From Alphaproteobacteria bacterium (lineage in GTDB: Bacteria > Pseudomonadota > Alphaproteobacteria > RF32 > CAG-239), in assembly GCA_900767645.1 (NCBI GenBank), contig CAAFZY010000005.1, positions 1 to 64,000 on the forward strand: 64,000 nt of DNA. Direction: 5' to 3'. Every line of letters starts with the position of its first letter. Position 1 is the stretch's first letter. Positions 34,585-43,487 of this stretch are shown here, one piece after another. Position numbers and translations under genes: made by a program. The notes under the pieces are model-generated. The model made no database searches and was not told the origin of the DNA. It saw only the letters and a list, made by a program, of their open reading frames with translations.

Positions 34585-34881
34585 TTAATATGAACGGGTT
34601 TTACTTGTGCTTTTAACGGCTTTCATATTGTCGGCGCGGTTAAGCCTGAAGTTTAATTTGTGTAAAATCTGGTTGGCTCTGGACGGAGTAATATTAGCGG
34701 GTAAAACTCCGTTTAAACGATCAATGTGGGCGTTGTCCAAATTTTCAGATAAAGCCTGCAGCCCGTCTTCGTCTTTAACCACAACTGCGGCGCCGTGCTC
34801 GGCGGCATTGGCAATAATATCTGTCGACAAAGCATCGGCAGTTTGCGGATTTACAATCAGCACATGATTATATTCAGTCAT
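34585..34881 (-). CDS. Small hypothetical protein after rarA
   Basis: The 98-residue protein starts MTEYNHVLIVNPQTADALS and ends in basic residues (KAVKSTSKTRSY). The middle (RLNGVLPANITPSRANQILHKLNFRLN) is helical. I recognise no family. The ATG at 34881 follows AAGGATATTAAAA and overlaps the rarA stop by 8 bp, so it is cotranscribed with rarA and rluC. Confidence 0.6.
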   Translation of the reverse strand: MTEYNHVLIVNPQTADALSTDIIANAAEHGAAVVVKDEDGLQALSENLDNAHIDRLNGVLPANITPSRANQILHKLNFRLNRADNMKAVKSTSKTRSY

Positions 34882-36199
34882 TTTTAATATCCTTCTTTTG
34901 TTTTTGTTGTTTTTCACGGCGCAGATTATCAAAATAATCAATCCGTTTTTTAATTTCGCGCTCAAAGCCGCGTTCAACCGGATAATATAACTTCACCCGA
35001 TTAATACCGTCCGGAAAATAATTTTGACCCGAAAATCCGTCTTCCAGATCTTGGTCATAAACATAACCGTCGTGGTATCCGAGTTGTTTCATTAATTTGG
35101 TCGGAGCATTTAAAATGTGCTTAGGCGGCATTAAAGAGCCGGTTTGTTTGGCCAGCTCAAACGCTTTGTGCATAGCCTTGTAAACGCCGGCCGATTTAGG
35201 CGCGGTTGCCAAATAGGCAACAAGCTGCATAATGGCAAGCTCGCCTTCCGGTGAGCCCAAGCGTTCATAAACTTCAGCGCAAGATAAAGCTTGAGTAACG
35301 GCGTTAGGATCGGCAAGCGAAACATCTTCAACCGAAAACCTGATTAAACGTCGCAAAATATAACGCGGGTCTTCGCCCGATGAAAGCATGCGCGCAACCC
35401 AGTATAAAGCGGCGTCAACATCGGAGCCGCGCAACGATTTATGTACCGCGGAAATAAGATTGTAGTGTCCGTCGCGCCCTTTATCATATACCGGCGCGCG
35501 GGAACGAATAATATTTACAATGTTATCTTTGTTAAAAATTTCGCCTTCTTTGGCATAGGACCAAACGCTTTCCGCCAAATTAAGAATATATCGGCCGTCA
35601 CCGTCGGCAGTTTCTTTCATTAATTGACGAGCCTCATCATCAACCGGTAACTTGCGTCCGATTTCTTTTTCGGCGCGCTGTAATAAAATTTCAAAATCAT
35701 CAGAAGTCAGGCGGTTCAAAACAAATACCTGACAGCGTGAAAGCAAAGCGGCATTAAGTTCAAATGACGGGTTTTCAGTGGTGGCTCCGACCAAAATTAC
35801 CGTGCCGTCTTCAACGTAAGGCAAAAAGCCGTCTTGTTGTGATTTGTTGAAGCGATGAATTTCATCAACAAACAGCAAAGTGCCTTTACCTTGAGTGGCG
35901 CGACGTTCTTGAGCATATTGAAAGACGCGTTTTAAATCAGCCACACCGGAAAATACGGCGGAAATTTGCTCAAAATATAAATTGGTATGCTCAGCAATTA
36001 AGCGGGCGATGGTGGTTTTGCCGCACCCCGGAGGTCCCCACAAAATAAAAGAAGAAATTTTGCCGGAGGCAAGCATGCGGCCGAGCGGGGCATTGGCTCC
36101 GACAATATGATTCTGTCCCACAACTTCGGCTAAAGTTTGCGGACGGAGCCTGTCGGCTAAAGGCCTTTTGACCTGATTTGAAAAAAGCGTTTCTTCCAT
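34874..36199 (-). CDS. rarA: Replication-associated recombination protein A (MgsA/RarA AAA+ ATPase)
   Basis: The 441-residue AAA+ ATPase acts at stalled replication forks. RPLADRLRPQTLAEVVGQNHIVG is the family N-terminus; Walker A GPPGCGKTT, Walker B LLFVDEIHRFNKSQQD, sensor 1 VGATTENPSFELN and the C-terminal tetramerisation part (SGLRGSDVDAALYWVARML; YHDGYVYDQDLEDGFSGQNYFPDG) are intact. Confidence 0.95.
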   Translation of the reverse strand: MEETLFSNQVKRPLADRLRPQTLAEVVGQNHIVGANAPLGRMLASGKISSFILWGPPGCGKTTIARLIAEHTNLYFEQISAVFSGVADLKRVFQYAQERRATQGKGTLLFVDEIHRFNKSQQDGFLPYVEDGTVILVGATTENPSFELNAALLSRCQVFVLNRLTSDDFEILLQRAEKEIGRKLPVDDEARQLMKETADGDGRYILNLAESVWSYAKEGEIFNKDNIVNIIRSRAPVYDKGRDGHYNLISAVHKSLRGSDVDAALYWVARMLSSGEDPRYILRRLIRFSVEDVSLADPNAVTQALSCAEVYERLGSPEGELAIMQLVAYLATAPKSAGVYKAMHKAFELAKQTGSLMPPKHILNAPTKLMKQLGYHDGYVYDQDLEDGFSGQNYFPDGINRVKLYYPVERGFEREIKKRIDYFDNLRREKQQKQKKDIKND

Positions 36200-36295
36200 A
36201 ATTACAGCTATAATATCCGGATAAATTTTCAGTATGCGAATAATACCACAAATTTTGTTTTCAACAACATTTATTTTGCGGATTTTTAAATAAAT

Positions 36296-37549
36296 TTAAC
36301 CGCGGGTGCGTTCACCGCGCGAGCGCATCATTTGGGCAGTATCAATGACTGAGGAGCGAACGCTTTCAGATTTTGCGCTTTGTAAAAATTTTTCTTTTGC
36401 CTGTCGCAATTTTTCTTCTTTTTCGCGACGTTGGGCTTGTTCATAACCTTCATAATCGGTTAAATCAATGCTTTTTTCTTCTTTTTTATCTTCCATGCGC
36501 ATTTCACGAACTTCACGTTTACGCGCTTCAATTACGCGGCGCATTTCTTCATTGTGTTCTTTGGCGAGTTTATCTTCTTTTTCTTCAGTGGTTTTATGGA
36601 ATTGTTCTAAAATTTCTTCATCTTTAGGTTCCGGCTTGCCGGCAATGGCGCGATAGATTTGTTTGCTTGATTTTAGAAGTTGCTCAATGGTTATTCCGGG
36701 GTGCTTGGTTAAATCAAGGGTGCCGGCGGAACCTCTGCCGTTAAATAAGGGGCTGAAGTCAATACCGCGCAGCCGAGAGCGCTTCTTCTTCGGAGCTAAA
36801 ATTTGTTTTAATTCTTTGGGCGTCGGCATACGACCCAAAGCTTGAGCAATTTGCTCTACGCTGATAATACATTCGCTCAAGTCAAGTTCAAAAATATTTA
36901 CGCCGGTAAAATCAACGCCGGTAAAATCAACCCCGCGCAGGTTTACAAAACGCAAGTCGATTTTGGAAAAGTCGAGCAAAGTTAAGTTCATGCGGCTTAA
37001 ATTTAATTTGTGCGGGTAATAAACCGCCAAATATTCCACCAATGCCTGCAGTTCTTCAATGGCCAAACGGTCCATTTCAACGTTTAGCAAAATGGCGTCT
37101 TGAATATCGGCGTCAACCAAAACAACGCCGTTCATTTTGGCGCCGGTAAAGTTGGTTCCGCGTAATTTTGCCGATGAAAAGACTGCGCCGTTTAAGTTGG
37201 CGCCTGATAAGTCGGCTCCGGACAAGTCGGCTCCGGTAAAGTCAGCGCCTTCCAAATCTGATTTGGAAAAGTCGGTTTCTTTTAAGTCAGAACCGGAAAA
37301 GCTTGCTCCTTTTAAGCTTTCGCCGCTGTATTTGCCGCCGCGTAAAACTTTGCCGCTGAAGTTAAAGCCCGTGTCAAGCGGAACGCGATTATAAGTTCCG
37401 TTGTTTTGAGTGTCGGTAATTTCGGAAATGGCTTGCCACGAAAAATTATTTTTATACATTTGCTCAACGTCAAGCATGTCGCCATCACGCGCCGCGCGGG
37501 CTTTTTCGCGTATTCCGTCAAGGTTAAATGTTTTTTTAAAATCAGCCAT
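36296..37549 (-). CDS. Pentapeptide repeat protein with charged C-terminus
   Basis: The 417-residue protein has a run of A(D/N)LXX pentapeptides (about residues 65-155: FSGSDLKETDFSKSDLEGADF and further to LRGTNFTGAKMNGVVL) and a second short run near residue 195 (LRFVNLRGVDFTGVDFTGVN). These form a quadrilateral beta-helix. The C-terminal third is helical and highly charged (EEKEDKLAKEHNEEMRRVIEAR), a likely coiled coil. No signal peptide. Some related proteins mimic DNA or anchor to membranes, but the role here is unknown. A short non-coding gap separates it from rarA. Confidence 0.8.
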   Translation of the reverse strand: MADFKKTFNLDGIREKARAARDGDMLDVEQMYKNNFSWQAISEITDTQNNGTYNRVPLDTGFNFSGKVLRGGKYSGESLKGASFSGSDLKETDFSKSDLEGADFTGADLSGADLSGANLNGAVFSSAKLRGTNFTGAKMNGVVLVDADIQDAILLNVEMDRLAIEELQALVEYLAVYYPHKLNLSRMNLTLLDFSKIDLRFVNLRGVDFTGVDFTGVNIFELDLSECIISVEQIAQALGRMPTPKELKQILAPKKKRSRLRGIDFSPLFNGRGSAGTLDLTKHPGITIEQLLKSSKQIYRAIAGKPEPKDEEILEQFHKTTEEKEDKLAKEHNEEMRRVIEARKREVREMRMEDKKEEKSIDLTDYEGYEQAQRREKEEKLRQAKEKFLQSAKSESVRSSVIDTAQMMRSRGERTRG

Positions 37550-37614
37550 CTTGTCAGCCCCGATTTAAACTAAAAATATCATAGCTTAATTTTTGTTTTT
37601 TTACAAATAAAATT

Positions 37615-38901
37615 TTATGATTGGCCGGTTTGGTGTTTGGCCAGATATTTAACTGAAATTATGCCGGGGATGCTGAATGCTGCGGCAATTATAAAAAATA
37701 TCGGCCATGAAACCAGTTGTGCCAACAGTCCGCTGGTTGCCGAAAATACGTCGCGTGCCAGACTCATCAGCGATGACAACAGGGCGTACTGCGTGGCGGT
37801 GTACAGAACGTTGCATAATGACGAGATGTAAGCAACAAAAGCGGTGGTTGCCATACCGGACGAAAAATTTTCAAGCGTGATAACAACGGTCAAGAGCGGC
37901 ACATTGTGACCGGCAAGGGCTTGCAGACTGAACAGCAAAGTGGTTAAGCCCTGAATAAATCCGCATAAATATAAGCCTTTAAATAAACCGATTTTTTTGA
38001 GCAACACTCCGCCGAAAAGGCCGCCGGCAATGGTTGCCGCCATGCCATAAATTTTGATAACATACGCAATTTCGGCTTTGGAAAAGCCCATGTCATCATA
38101 AAACGGAAACGACATCGGGGCAAAATAAGCGTCGCTCATACGGTAAATAAAAATCAAGAAGATAATCAGCGGCCAATGTTCGTGTTTGGTAAAATCTTGA
38201 AGAGGAGCTTTAACCGAATGAGTGAAAAATTCTGATACGCGAGTGCGAATCGGTTTATGCGAATCGGTGATGTATTTAAATCCGGTATCAGGCTCTTTAA
38301 TCAGCAACAAGGTAATAAAACCGATAACGGAGCCTGACGCCATAATCATATATACATTGTTCCAGCTCATTATGGCAGCGAGCCACAACGCGCCGGCGCC
38401 GGAAAAAATTAAGCCGAGGCGATACCCCAAAACAAATACTGCCGCGCCGGAGGCTTGTTCGTTGGGAGTGTCTTTAAATGTTTCAACCCGATAGGCATCA
38501 AGAATAATATCAAGAGATGCCGACGAAAAACATACCGCAGCCGCGCAAACCCAAATTAAGCGATGTTGGTATTCGGGATTAACCGCACTCATGGCCATAA
38601 CAGCCAAAAACAGCAAAATTTGCATTAAAAGCCCCCAACTGCGGCGGCGTCCTAAGCGCCATAACAGCGGAAGTTTGACATTGTCGAGCAAAGGTGACCA
38701 CACCCACTTAAAAGCATACGGAATTTTTACAAGCGAAAAAGCGCCGATGGCGGCATAAGTCCAGCCGGCTTCTTTAAGCCATAAACTTAAAGTGCTGAAC
38801 ACCAGCAAAAACGGAAAGCCGCTCGCAAAACCCAAAGCGGTTAAAGCCGCCATTTTGCGGTTGAAGTAAATTTTATATATGTTTTTTAATTTGCTTATCA
38901 T
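37615..38901 (-). CDS. ampG: AmpG-type MFS transporter
   Basis: The 428-residue protein has about twelve membrane helices and the features of the AmpG muropeptide permease family: MAALTALGFASGFPFLLVFSTLSLWLKEAG near the N-terminus, WSPLLDNVKLPLLWRLGRRRSWGLL and FVAYISSLCNVLYTATQYALLSSL (each cited in part). AmpG imports cell-wall degradation products for recycling. The identity at family level is secure; substrate is inferred. Confidence 0.82.
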   Translation of the reverse strand: MISKLKNIYKIYFNRKMAALTALGFASGFPFLLVFSTLSLWLKEAGWTYAAIGAFSLVKIPYAFKWVWSPLLDNVKLPLLWRLGRRRSWGLLMQILLFLAVMAMSAVNPEYQHRLIWVCAAAVCFSSASLDIILDAYRVETFKDTPNEQASGAAVFVLGYRLGLIFSGAGALWLAAIMSWNNVYMIMASGSVIGFITLLLIKEPDTGFKYITDSHKPIRTRVSEFFTHSVKAPLQDFTKHEHWPLIIFLIFIYRMSDAYFAPMSFPFYDDMGFSKAEIAYVIKIYGMAATIAGGLFGGVLLKKIGLFKGLYLCGFIQGLTTLLFSLQALAGHNVPLLTVVITLENFSSGMATTAFVAYISSLCNVLYTATQYALLSSLMSLARDVFSATSGLLAQLVSWPIFFIIAAAFSIPGIISVKYLAKHQTGQS

Positions 38902-38956
38902 AAAACAAATTAAAACACCGAATCGTTTAAATTAGGGTTAAAGCGGACATTAAAAA

Positions 38957-38976
38957 AGCTCCCGAACGGGAGCTTA
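38957..38976. terminator. Short bidirectional terminator hairpin
   Basis: AAGCTCCC, tetraloop GAAC, GGGAGCTT, just after the stop of the minus-strand lipoprotein gene at 38981, with A/T-rich flanks. Confidence 0.7.
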
Positions 38977-38980
38977 AATT

Positions 38981-39589
38981 TTAATATTCGGTAATGTCGT
39001 TGTTGTTTTTAACATACATATTTAAGTATTGGTGAATGTTTTGTTCCATACGCATGTTAAATTCGTCAAAGAGCTTATAAACCATTTCGTTCCAGTATTT
39101 TTCTTTATCTTCAATGCTAGTGTCAATCGGCATGGTCAGCTCGCGCCATGCTTCAATAGAAGTTTGCGCTTGCGATTGCCCGTTGGCGGAACTGATTTTT
39201 AACACTACCGACAAAGTTGCGCGGTATTTTAAGTTATCTTTGTAAAACAGCTGCGGGGCTTTTTCTTCCGTTTCGGTAACGCTGGCGTCTTTGATTATAA
39301 ATTCAGCCACACGGTTAGATGAAAAGTCGACCGCTTCCAACCGGTCGTGCGCCCAGATGCGAGCGGTTTTTTCAATAGAAATCGGGAACAGATGCTCAAC
39401 GTTCGGACGGGTAAAAGACGGGGTAAATTCAGAAATAACGTCAATTTTGCCAACCTGAAGTTCAATTTTTGGTTTGTTATCAAAGCGTGGTTCGGTAAAG
39501 CGGCGCGGTTCGGCAACATCTGTTTGACCGGCGCAAGCGCTGATTAACAAAACGGCGACAGCCGCAAAAAATTTATATAATCTGTTCAT
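38981..39589 (-). CDS. Putative lipoprotein of unknown function
   Basis: The 202-residue protein begins MNRLYKFFAAVAVLLISACAG, a lipoprotein signal with lipobox ISAC (Cys19). The mature protein contains PRFDNKPKIELQVGKIDVIS, DRLEAVDFSSNRVAEFIIKD and a helical C-terminus (NEMVYKLFDEFNMRMEQNI), a layout seen in alphaproteobacterial conserved lipoproteins, but no function is known to me. It is a single-gene unit with its own terminator. Confidence 0.72.
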   Translation of the reverse strand: MNRLYKFFAAVAVLLISACAGQTDVAEPRRFTEPRFDNKPKIELQVGKIDVISEFTPSFTRPNVEHLFPISIEKTARIWAHDRLEAVDFSSNRVAEFIIKDASVTETEEKAPQLFYKDNLKYRATLSVVLKISSANGQSQAQTSIEAWRELTMPIDTSIEDKEKYWNEMVYKLFDEFNMRMEQNIHQYLNMYVKNNNDITEY

Positions 39590-39681
39590 TTTTCTAATCC
39601 GTTGTTTTTAGCTAAAAAGTTTGTCTTTAAGTTAAGATAAACTTTATTTAATACAAAATTTGCGCTTATGCAAGCACTTAA

Positions 39682-40608
39682 TTAGTGTTTTAGCAATTCG
39701 TTTTTATCAAAAACGTATTTTTCGGAGCAAAAACTGCAGGTCGCGGTAATTTTGCCGTCGTCTTCCGCCATGGAATTAATTTCTTCAGGCTTAAAGGCGC
39801 TTAAAGTGCCGAGTAATTTTTCACGACTGCAACGGCAACCGAAAGAATAAGCTTTTTCGCGTCCGATTTGCAGGTTGCTGCTGTGGAACAGGCGGTGCAA
39901 AATTTTAGGCGTTGATAAATCGGCGTTAAACATCTCGTCATCGGTTAAACTGCCGACAAAAACTTCAGCCTCATTCCAAAGTTCTTTAACCGCTTCTTCA
40001 TCAAGATTTTGCTCATTGCCGCCTTTGAGCGGAACTTTTTGCATTAAAATTCCGGCGGCTTGCCAACTTTGACTTTCGCCCTCGGGGTGCTTTACAAAAA
40101 GTTTTAAGATGGTGTCAATTTGTTCCGATTGCTTAAAATAACGCAAAGCGAGTTCGGTTAAGGTTTTTCCTTGCAGGTCAACCACGCCCTGATAGGTTTC
40201 GGTTTCATGTCCTTGGTCAATGGTAAACGCCATATATCCGCCGCCGACAAGGTGCGGAAGCTCCTCAATTATATCGCCGGTTTTGCGGAGCTTTTTGGCC
40301 TCAGCCAATTTTTGCTCGTCAAATTTGGCGCAAGCGCGGATTTTGCCCTCAGAGGTAACGTCGGCAACCAAAACCGAGACCGGTCCGTTGCCTTGAATTT
40401 GTAAGGTAAACAGCCCGTTATATTTTAGGGCGTCGGCAAGCAAAACCGACAAAGCCGTGGTTTCGGCCAAAGCCGAAGAAACATCTTGCGGATAATTGTG
40501 CTTGCCCAAAATGGTTTGCAAAACATCGTTCAAGCGAACAACCCGCCCCATAAAAGCGCCGTTGTTGGTGTAAAAAGATACACAAGTGTCAAAATTTTTA
40601 TTGGTCAA
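39682..40608 (-). CDS. hslO: Redox-regulated chaperone Hsp33
   Basis: The 308-residue protein is a holdase activated by oxidation. The redox switch cysteines are in FGCRCSREKL (CxC) and CSFCSEKYVF (CxxC) near the C-terminus. MGRVVRLNDVLQTIL and TLQIQGNGPVSVLVADV are typical of the core. The frame begins with TTG at 40608, preceded by AGGA at 8-nt spacing; a downstream ATG (MGRVVRL) would remove a strand expected in the family, so TTG is preferred. Confidence 0.92.
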   Translation of the reverse strand: MTNKNFDTCVSFYTNNGAFMGRVVRLNDVLQTILGKHNYPQDVSSALAETTALSVLLADALKYNGLFTLQIQGNGPVSVLVADVTSEGKIRACAKFDEQKLAEAKKLRKTGDIIEELPHLVGGGYMAFTIDQGHETETYQGVVDLQGKTLTELALRYFKQSEQIDTILKLFVKHPEGESQSWQAAGILMQKVPLKGGNEQNLDEEAVKELWNEAEVFVGSLTDDEMFNADLSTPKILHRLFHSSNLQIGREKAYSFGCRCSREKLLGTLSAFKPEEINSMAEDDGKITATCSFCSEKYVFDKNELLKH

Positions 40609-40675
40609 TTTTTTAATCCTTTGTATTATACTTTCAGTTATGTTGTAATCTAGTGTAAAATGAAAGAGTTTTCAA

Positions 40676-41233
40676 GTGTCAGATTTTGAAGAACAGCCTC
40701 GCAAGCCGAAAGCATTGCGCAAAATTACCAAGCAAAGGCTTAAAAATGTAGGTTTATATTACTTAAAGCGCTTTGAGTCGTCGGAGGATAATTTAAGGCA
40801 GGTGTTGCGGCGGCGGGTGAATGATTACGCTTATTATAATCCGGATTTTAACAAAACGGAGGCATACGGCTGGATAGAAGAAGTTTTAAGCGATTTTACC
40901 GGTTGGAAATATATTGACGATGAGCGATATGCCTCGCTTAAAGCGCGCGATTACTTAAATGCCGGAAAGCCTGAGCGCTACATTAAAGCTAAGCTCAAGC
41001 AAAAAGGGGTTGATGAAAACATAATTGCCGAAGTTTTAAGCAAGCAGGAATATGACTCCAAAGAAATGGCGCTTAACTTTGCCAAAAAGAAAAAAATCGG
41101 TCCGTTTCGCCCCGATGAAGAAAGCCGCAAGCTTAATCGGCAAAAAGATATGGGAACATTAATCCGCGCCGGCTTTGACTATGACACGGCGGCAGAGGTT
41201 TTAGGTGAGGAATTGTTTGGCGGAGAATACTAA
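40676..41233 (+). CDS. recX: RecX-family regulatory protein
   Basis: The 185-residue helical protein has the RecX three-helix repeats: KNVGLYYLKRFESSEDNLRQVLRRR, WKYIDDERYASLKARDYLNAG and PERYIKAKLKQKGVDENII (in part). RecX modulates RecA filaments. A GTG start is used (GTG TCA GAT TTT GAA); the nearest ATG is out of frame. recA is not in the window. It is coupled by a 1-bp overlap to the following gene. Confidence 0.82.
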   Translation: MSDFEEQPRKPKALRKITKQRLKNVGLYYLKRFESSEDNLRQVLRRRVNDYAYYNPDFNKTEAYGWIEEVLSDFTGWKYIDDERYASLKARDYLNAGKPERYIKAKLKQKGVDENIIAEVLSKQEYDSKEMALNFAKKKKIGPFRPDEESRKLNRQKDMGTLIRAGFDYDTAAEVLGEELFGGEY

Positions 41234-42144
41234 TGGATAAAATGCTCGCGGCATTTTTTGAGTTTGTGTTTGACCGGCAGGCGGTTTGGCATAAGCGCAC
41301 GGCTTTAGGGTTGCCGGCGCCGTGGACGGACGATAATATTTTGCAAAATTTCAGGTTTTGCAATGTGTATCGCGAACTTGACGGCGGAACGATTGCCATC
41401 GGCAAATATTTGGCGCAGCCGCTGCCGGCGGAGCAAAAGTTGTTTAATATTATTGCGTACCGCTTTTTTAATCGGCGTGACACAATTGAAAATTTGTTCG
41501 GAGGGCTGCTTTCAGAGCAAAATTTTGACTTTAAAACCTTGGAAAAGCGTTTTGACGCTAAAAAGAAAGAAGAAAACATTTTCTCAAACGCATATTTGAT
41601 TACGGCGCACGCCTATAACCGCAATTACCGTCCGCAAGACAAGCATGTGCAAATTTTGCTGATGCTGAATGATTTGCGCTTTAAGCTGAAAGATATAATC
41701 AAAACTCTGCACGAATCGGCACCGCAAGAGGGTTTGCGGATTATTGCCGAGGCAGTGCCGATGGCGGGGCCGTTTTTGGCGGGGCAGATTTTGCTTGACG
41801 CAACATACGCTAAAAACATTGTGCCCTATACCGCGAATGATTTTTTAATTGTGGGTCCGGGGGCGCATTGGGGACTTAACATAATTTGCGGGCGCGCGCT
41901 TAATAAAAAAGAGGCAGATGCGGAATGTCGCAAATTGTGGCAAATGCAACCGCAGGCGTTTGCAGAGCTTAAACAAACGACCGACAAAGACTGGAACGAG
42001 GTCAGATGGCAAAACGAATCGTATTGCGGCGGCAAGTATTTATGTTTGCACGATGTGCAAAACAGCTTGTGCGAATTTAGAAAATATTGGCGATTAAAAC
42101 AAGGCGAAAACGCCAAAAGGCGTTATTTTAAGCCGACAAATTAA
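41233..42144 (+). CDS. Thymine-hypermodification-family protein (aGPT-PPlase / HMUDK-helical type)
   Basis: The 303-residue protein matches, by motif memory, the family annotated as alpha-glutamyl/putrescinyl thymine pyrophosphorylase or 5-hmdU DNA kinase helical domain, described mainly from phages with hypermodified thymine. Signature segments are WTDDNILQNFRFCNVYRELD near residue 35, a middle helical bundle, PYTANDFLIVGPGAHWGLN near residue 200, and the C-terminal LCLHDVQNSLCEFRKYWRLK with RRYF near the end. The fold is related to HhH DNA glycosylases. It overlaps recX by 1 bp and ruvC (convergent) by 4 bp. No other modification genes are visible, so the biological role is open. Confidence 0.72.
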   Translation: MDKMLAAFFEFVFDRQAVWHKRTALGLPAPWTDDNILQNFRFCNVYRELDGGTIAIGKYLAQPLPAEQKLFNIIAYRFFNRRDTIENLFGGLLSEQNFDFKTLEKRFDAKKKEENIFSNAYLITAHAYNRNYRPQDKHVQILLMLNDLRFKLKDIIKTLHESAPQEGLRIIAEAVPMAGPFLAGQILLDATYAKNIVPYTANDFLIVGPGAHWGLNIICGRALNKKEADAECRKLWQMQPQAFAELKQTTDKDWNEVRWQNESYCGGKYLCLHDVQNSLCEFRKYWRLKQGENAKRRYFKPTN

Positions 42145-42623
42145 ATTTTGGGCGAATTGCGAAAGTGCGCGTGTGTAATGGCAATTGCCAAAGCGTCAGA
42201 TGAATCGTTGTTTTGGGGTTTGCAACCGGGGAGCAAAATTTTAACCATGGTTTCAACTTGGTCTTTGGCGGCGCGTCCTACTCCGACTGTGGCTTTTTTA
42301 ACTTTGTTAGGCTCATACTCGTAAAGCGGAATGTTATAAGTTCCGGGAGCGAGTACAACCACGCCGCGCGCCATACTTAGTTTGATGGTGGAGTTAGGGT
42401 TGGAGTTTAAGAAAATTACCTCAATAGAGGCTTCATCGGGTTTATAGGTTTCAATAACCTCGCAAACGGCGTGGTATAAACGGTCAAGACGTTGCTCAAT
42501 CGGCAGTTTTGGGTCGGTCGGAATAAAACCGTCTGCGATATAACGCAGACGGTTGTTTTCCGTTTCAATAACGCCCCAACCGGTAGAGGAAAGACTGGGG
42601 TCAAGACCTAAAATTTTTACCAA
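42141..42623 (-). CDS. ruvC: Holliday junction resolvase RuvC
   Basis: The 160-residue nuclease cuts Holliday junctions. The RNase H-like active site is visible: Asp7 in GLDPSLSSTGWG, Glu in SIEVIFLNSNPNS, and the C-terminal pair in DSSDALAIAITHAH. VGVGRAAKDQVETMVKILL is the DNA-contact helix. It follows yebC by 5 bp; ruvA and ruvB are not adjacent downstream, where a convergent gene begins. Confidence 0.95.
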   Translation of the reverse strand: MVKILGLDPSLSSTGWGVIETENNRLRYIADGFIPTDPKLPIEQRLDRLYHAVCEVIETYKPDEASIEVIFLNSNPNSTIKLSMARGVVVLAPGTYNIPLYEYEPNKVKKATVGVGRAAKDQVETMVKILLPGCKPQNNDSSDALAIAITHAHFRNSPKI

Positions 42624-42628
42624 ATTTA

Positions 42629-43384
42629 TTACTCTTTTGCAAGTTCAGCCAAAATCGAATCGGCAATTTCAGCGTTGTGATAAACGTGCTGAACATCGTC
42701 GTCTTCTTCTAAGGCGTCAATAAAGTCTAAAAACTTTTGAGCGGTTTCGAGGTCGTTGATTTCTGATTTAACGGTCGGTTTCCAGTCAAGACGCGAAACC
42801 GACGGGGTGCCGAATTGTTTTTCAAGAGCTTCGGTTACAGCGGCCAAATCATCAGGTAAGGTTTCAATTTCATGGTATTCGTCATCTGAAACAACATCAT
42901 TGGCGCCGGCTTCAAGAGCGGCTTCAAACATTTTGTCGGCTTCAGCGGCTGAGGCAGGATACTGAATATGACCAATGCGTTCAAAGTTAAAAGCAACGGA
43001 GCCGCTTTCGCCCATGGCGCCGCCACGTTTGCCGAAAATGGTGCGAACGTTGCCGGCTGTGCGGTTTTTGTTATCGGTTAAAGCTTCAACGATAACCGCG
43101 GCTTTGTTAGGAGCAAAGCCCTCATAACGCATGGTAACAAAGTCGGCGCCGCCTGCGGTTTGGGTGGCTTTGGCAATAGCGCGTTCAATGTTATCTTTAG
43201 GCATGCTTTCAGCGCGGGCAGCCTGAATGGCTAATCTTAACCGCGGGTTTTTATCAGGCTCGGGCAGGCCGCTTTTGGCGGCAACGGTAATTTCACGAGC
43301 GAGTTTGGCAAAAACGCGGGCTTTTTTGGCATCTTGCGCGCCTTTGCGGTACATAATGTTTTTAAATTGGGAATGTCCGGACAT
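42629..43384 (-). CDS. yebC: YebC/PmpR/TACO1-family protein
   Basis: The 251-residue protein starts MSGHSQFKNIMYRKGAQDAKKA and has the family segments MPKDNIERAIAKATQ, YEGFAPNKAAVIVEALTDNKNRTA and the GSVAFNFERIG core. Members are translation or transcription regulators. The yebC-ruvC pair is standard in proteobacteria. The ribosome site AAAGGAG precedes the start. Confidence 0.95.
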   Translation of the reverse strand: MSGHSQFKNIMYRKGAQDAKKARVFAKLAREITVAAKSGLPEPDKNPRLRLAIQAARAESMPKDNIERAIAKATQTAGGADFVTMRYEGFAPNKAAVIVEALTDNKNRTAGNVRTIFGKRGGAMGESGSVAFNFERIGHIQYPASAAEADKMFEAALEAGANDVVSDDEYHEIETLPDDLAAVTEALEKQFGTPSVSRLDWKPTVKSEINDLETAQKFLDFIDALEEDDDVQHVYHNAEIADSILAELAKE

Positions 43385-43487
43385 TATTATCTCCTTTAAA
43401 CTTCGTAATTAATTGTAAAGTGCTTATAACGCAAGCCGCGTTTTCAGGCAATATTTTTTTTAAAAAATTGCAATTTTTTATGCGCAT

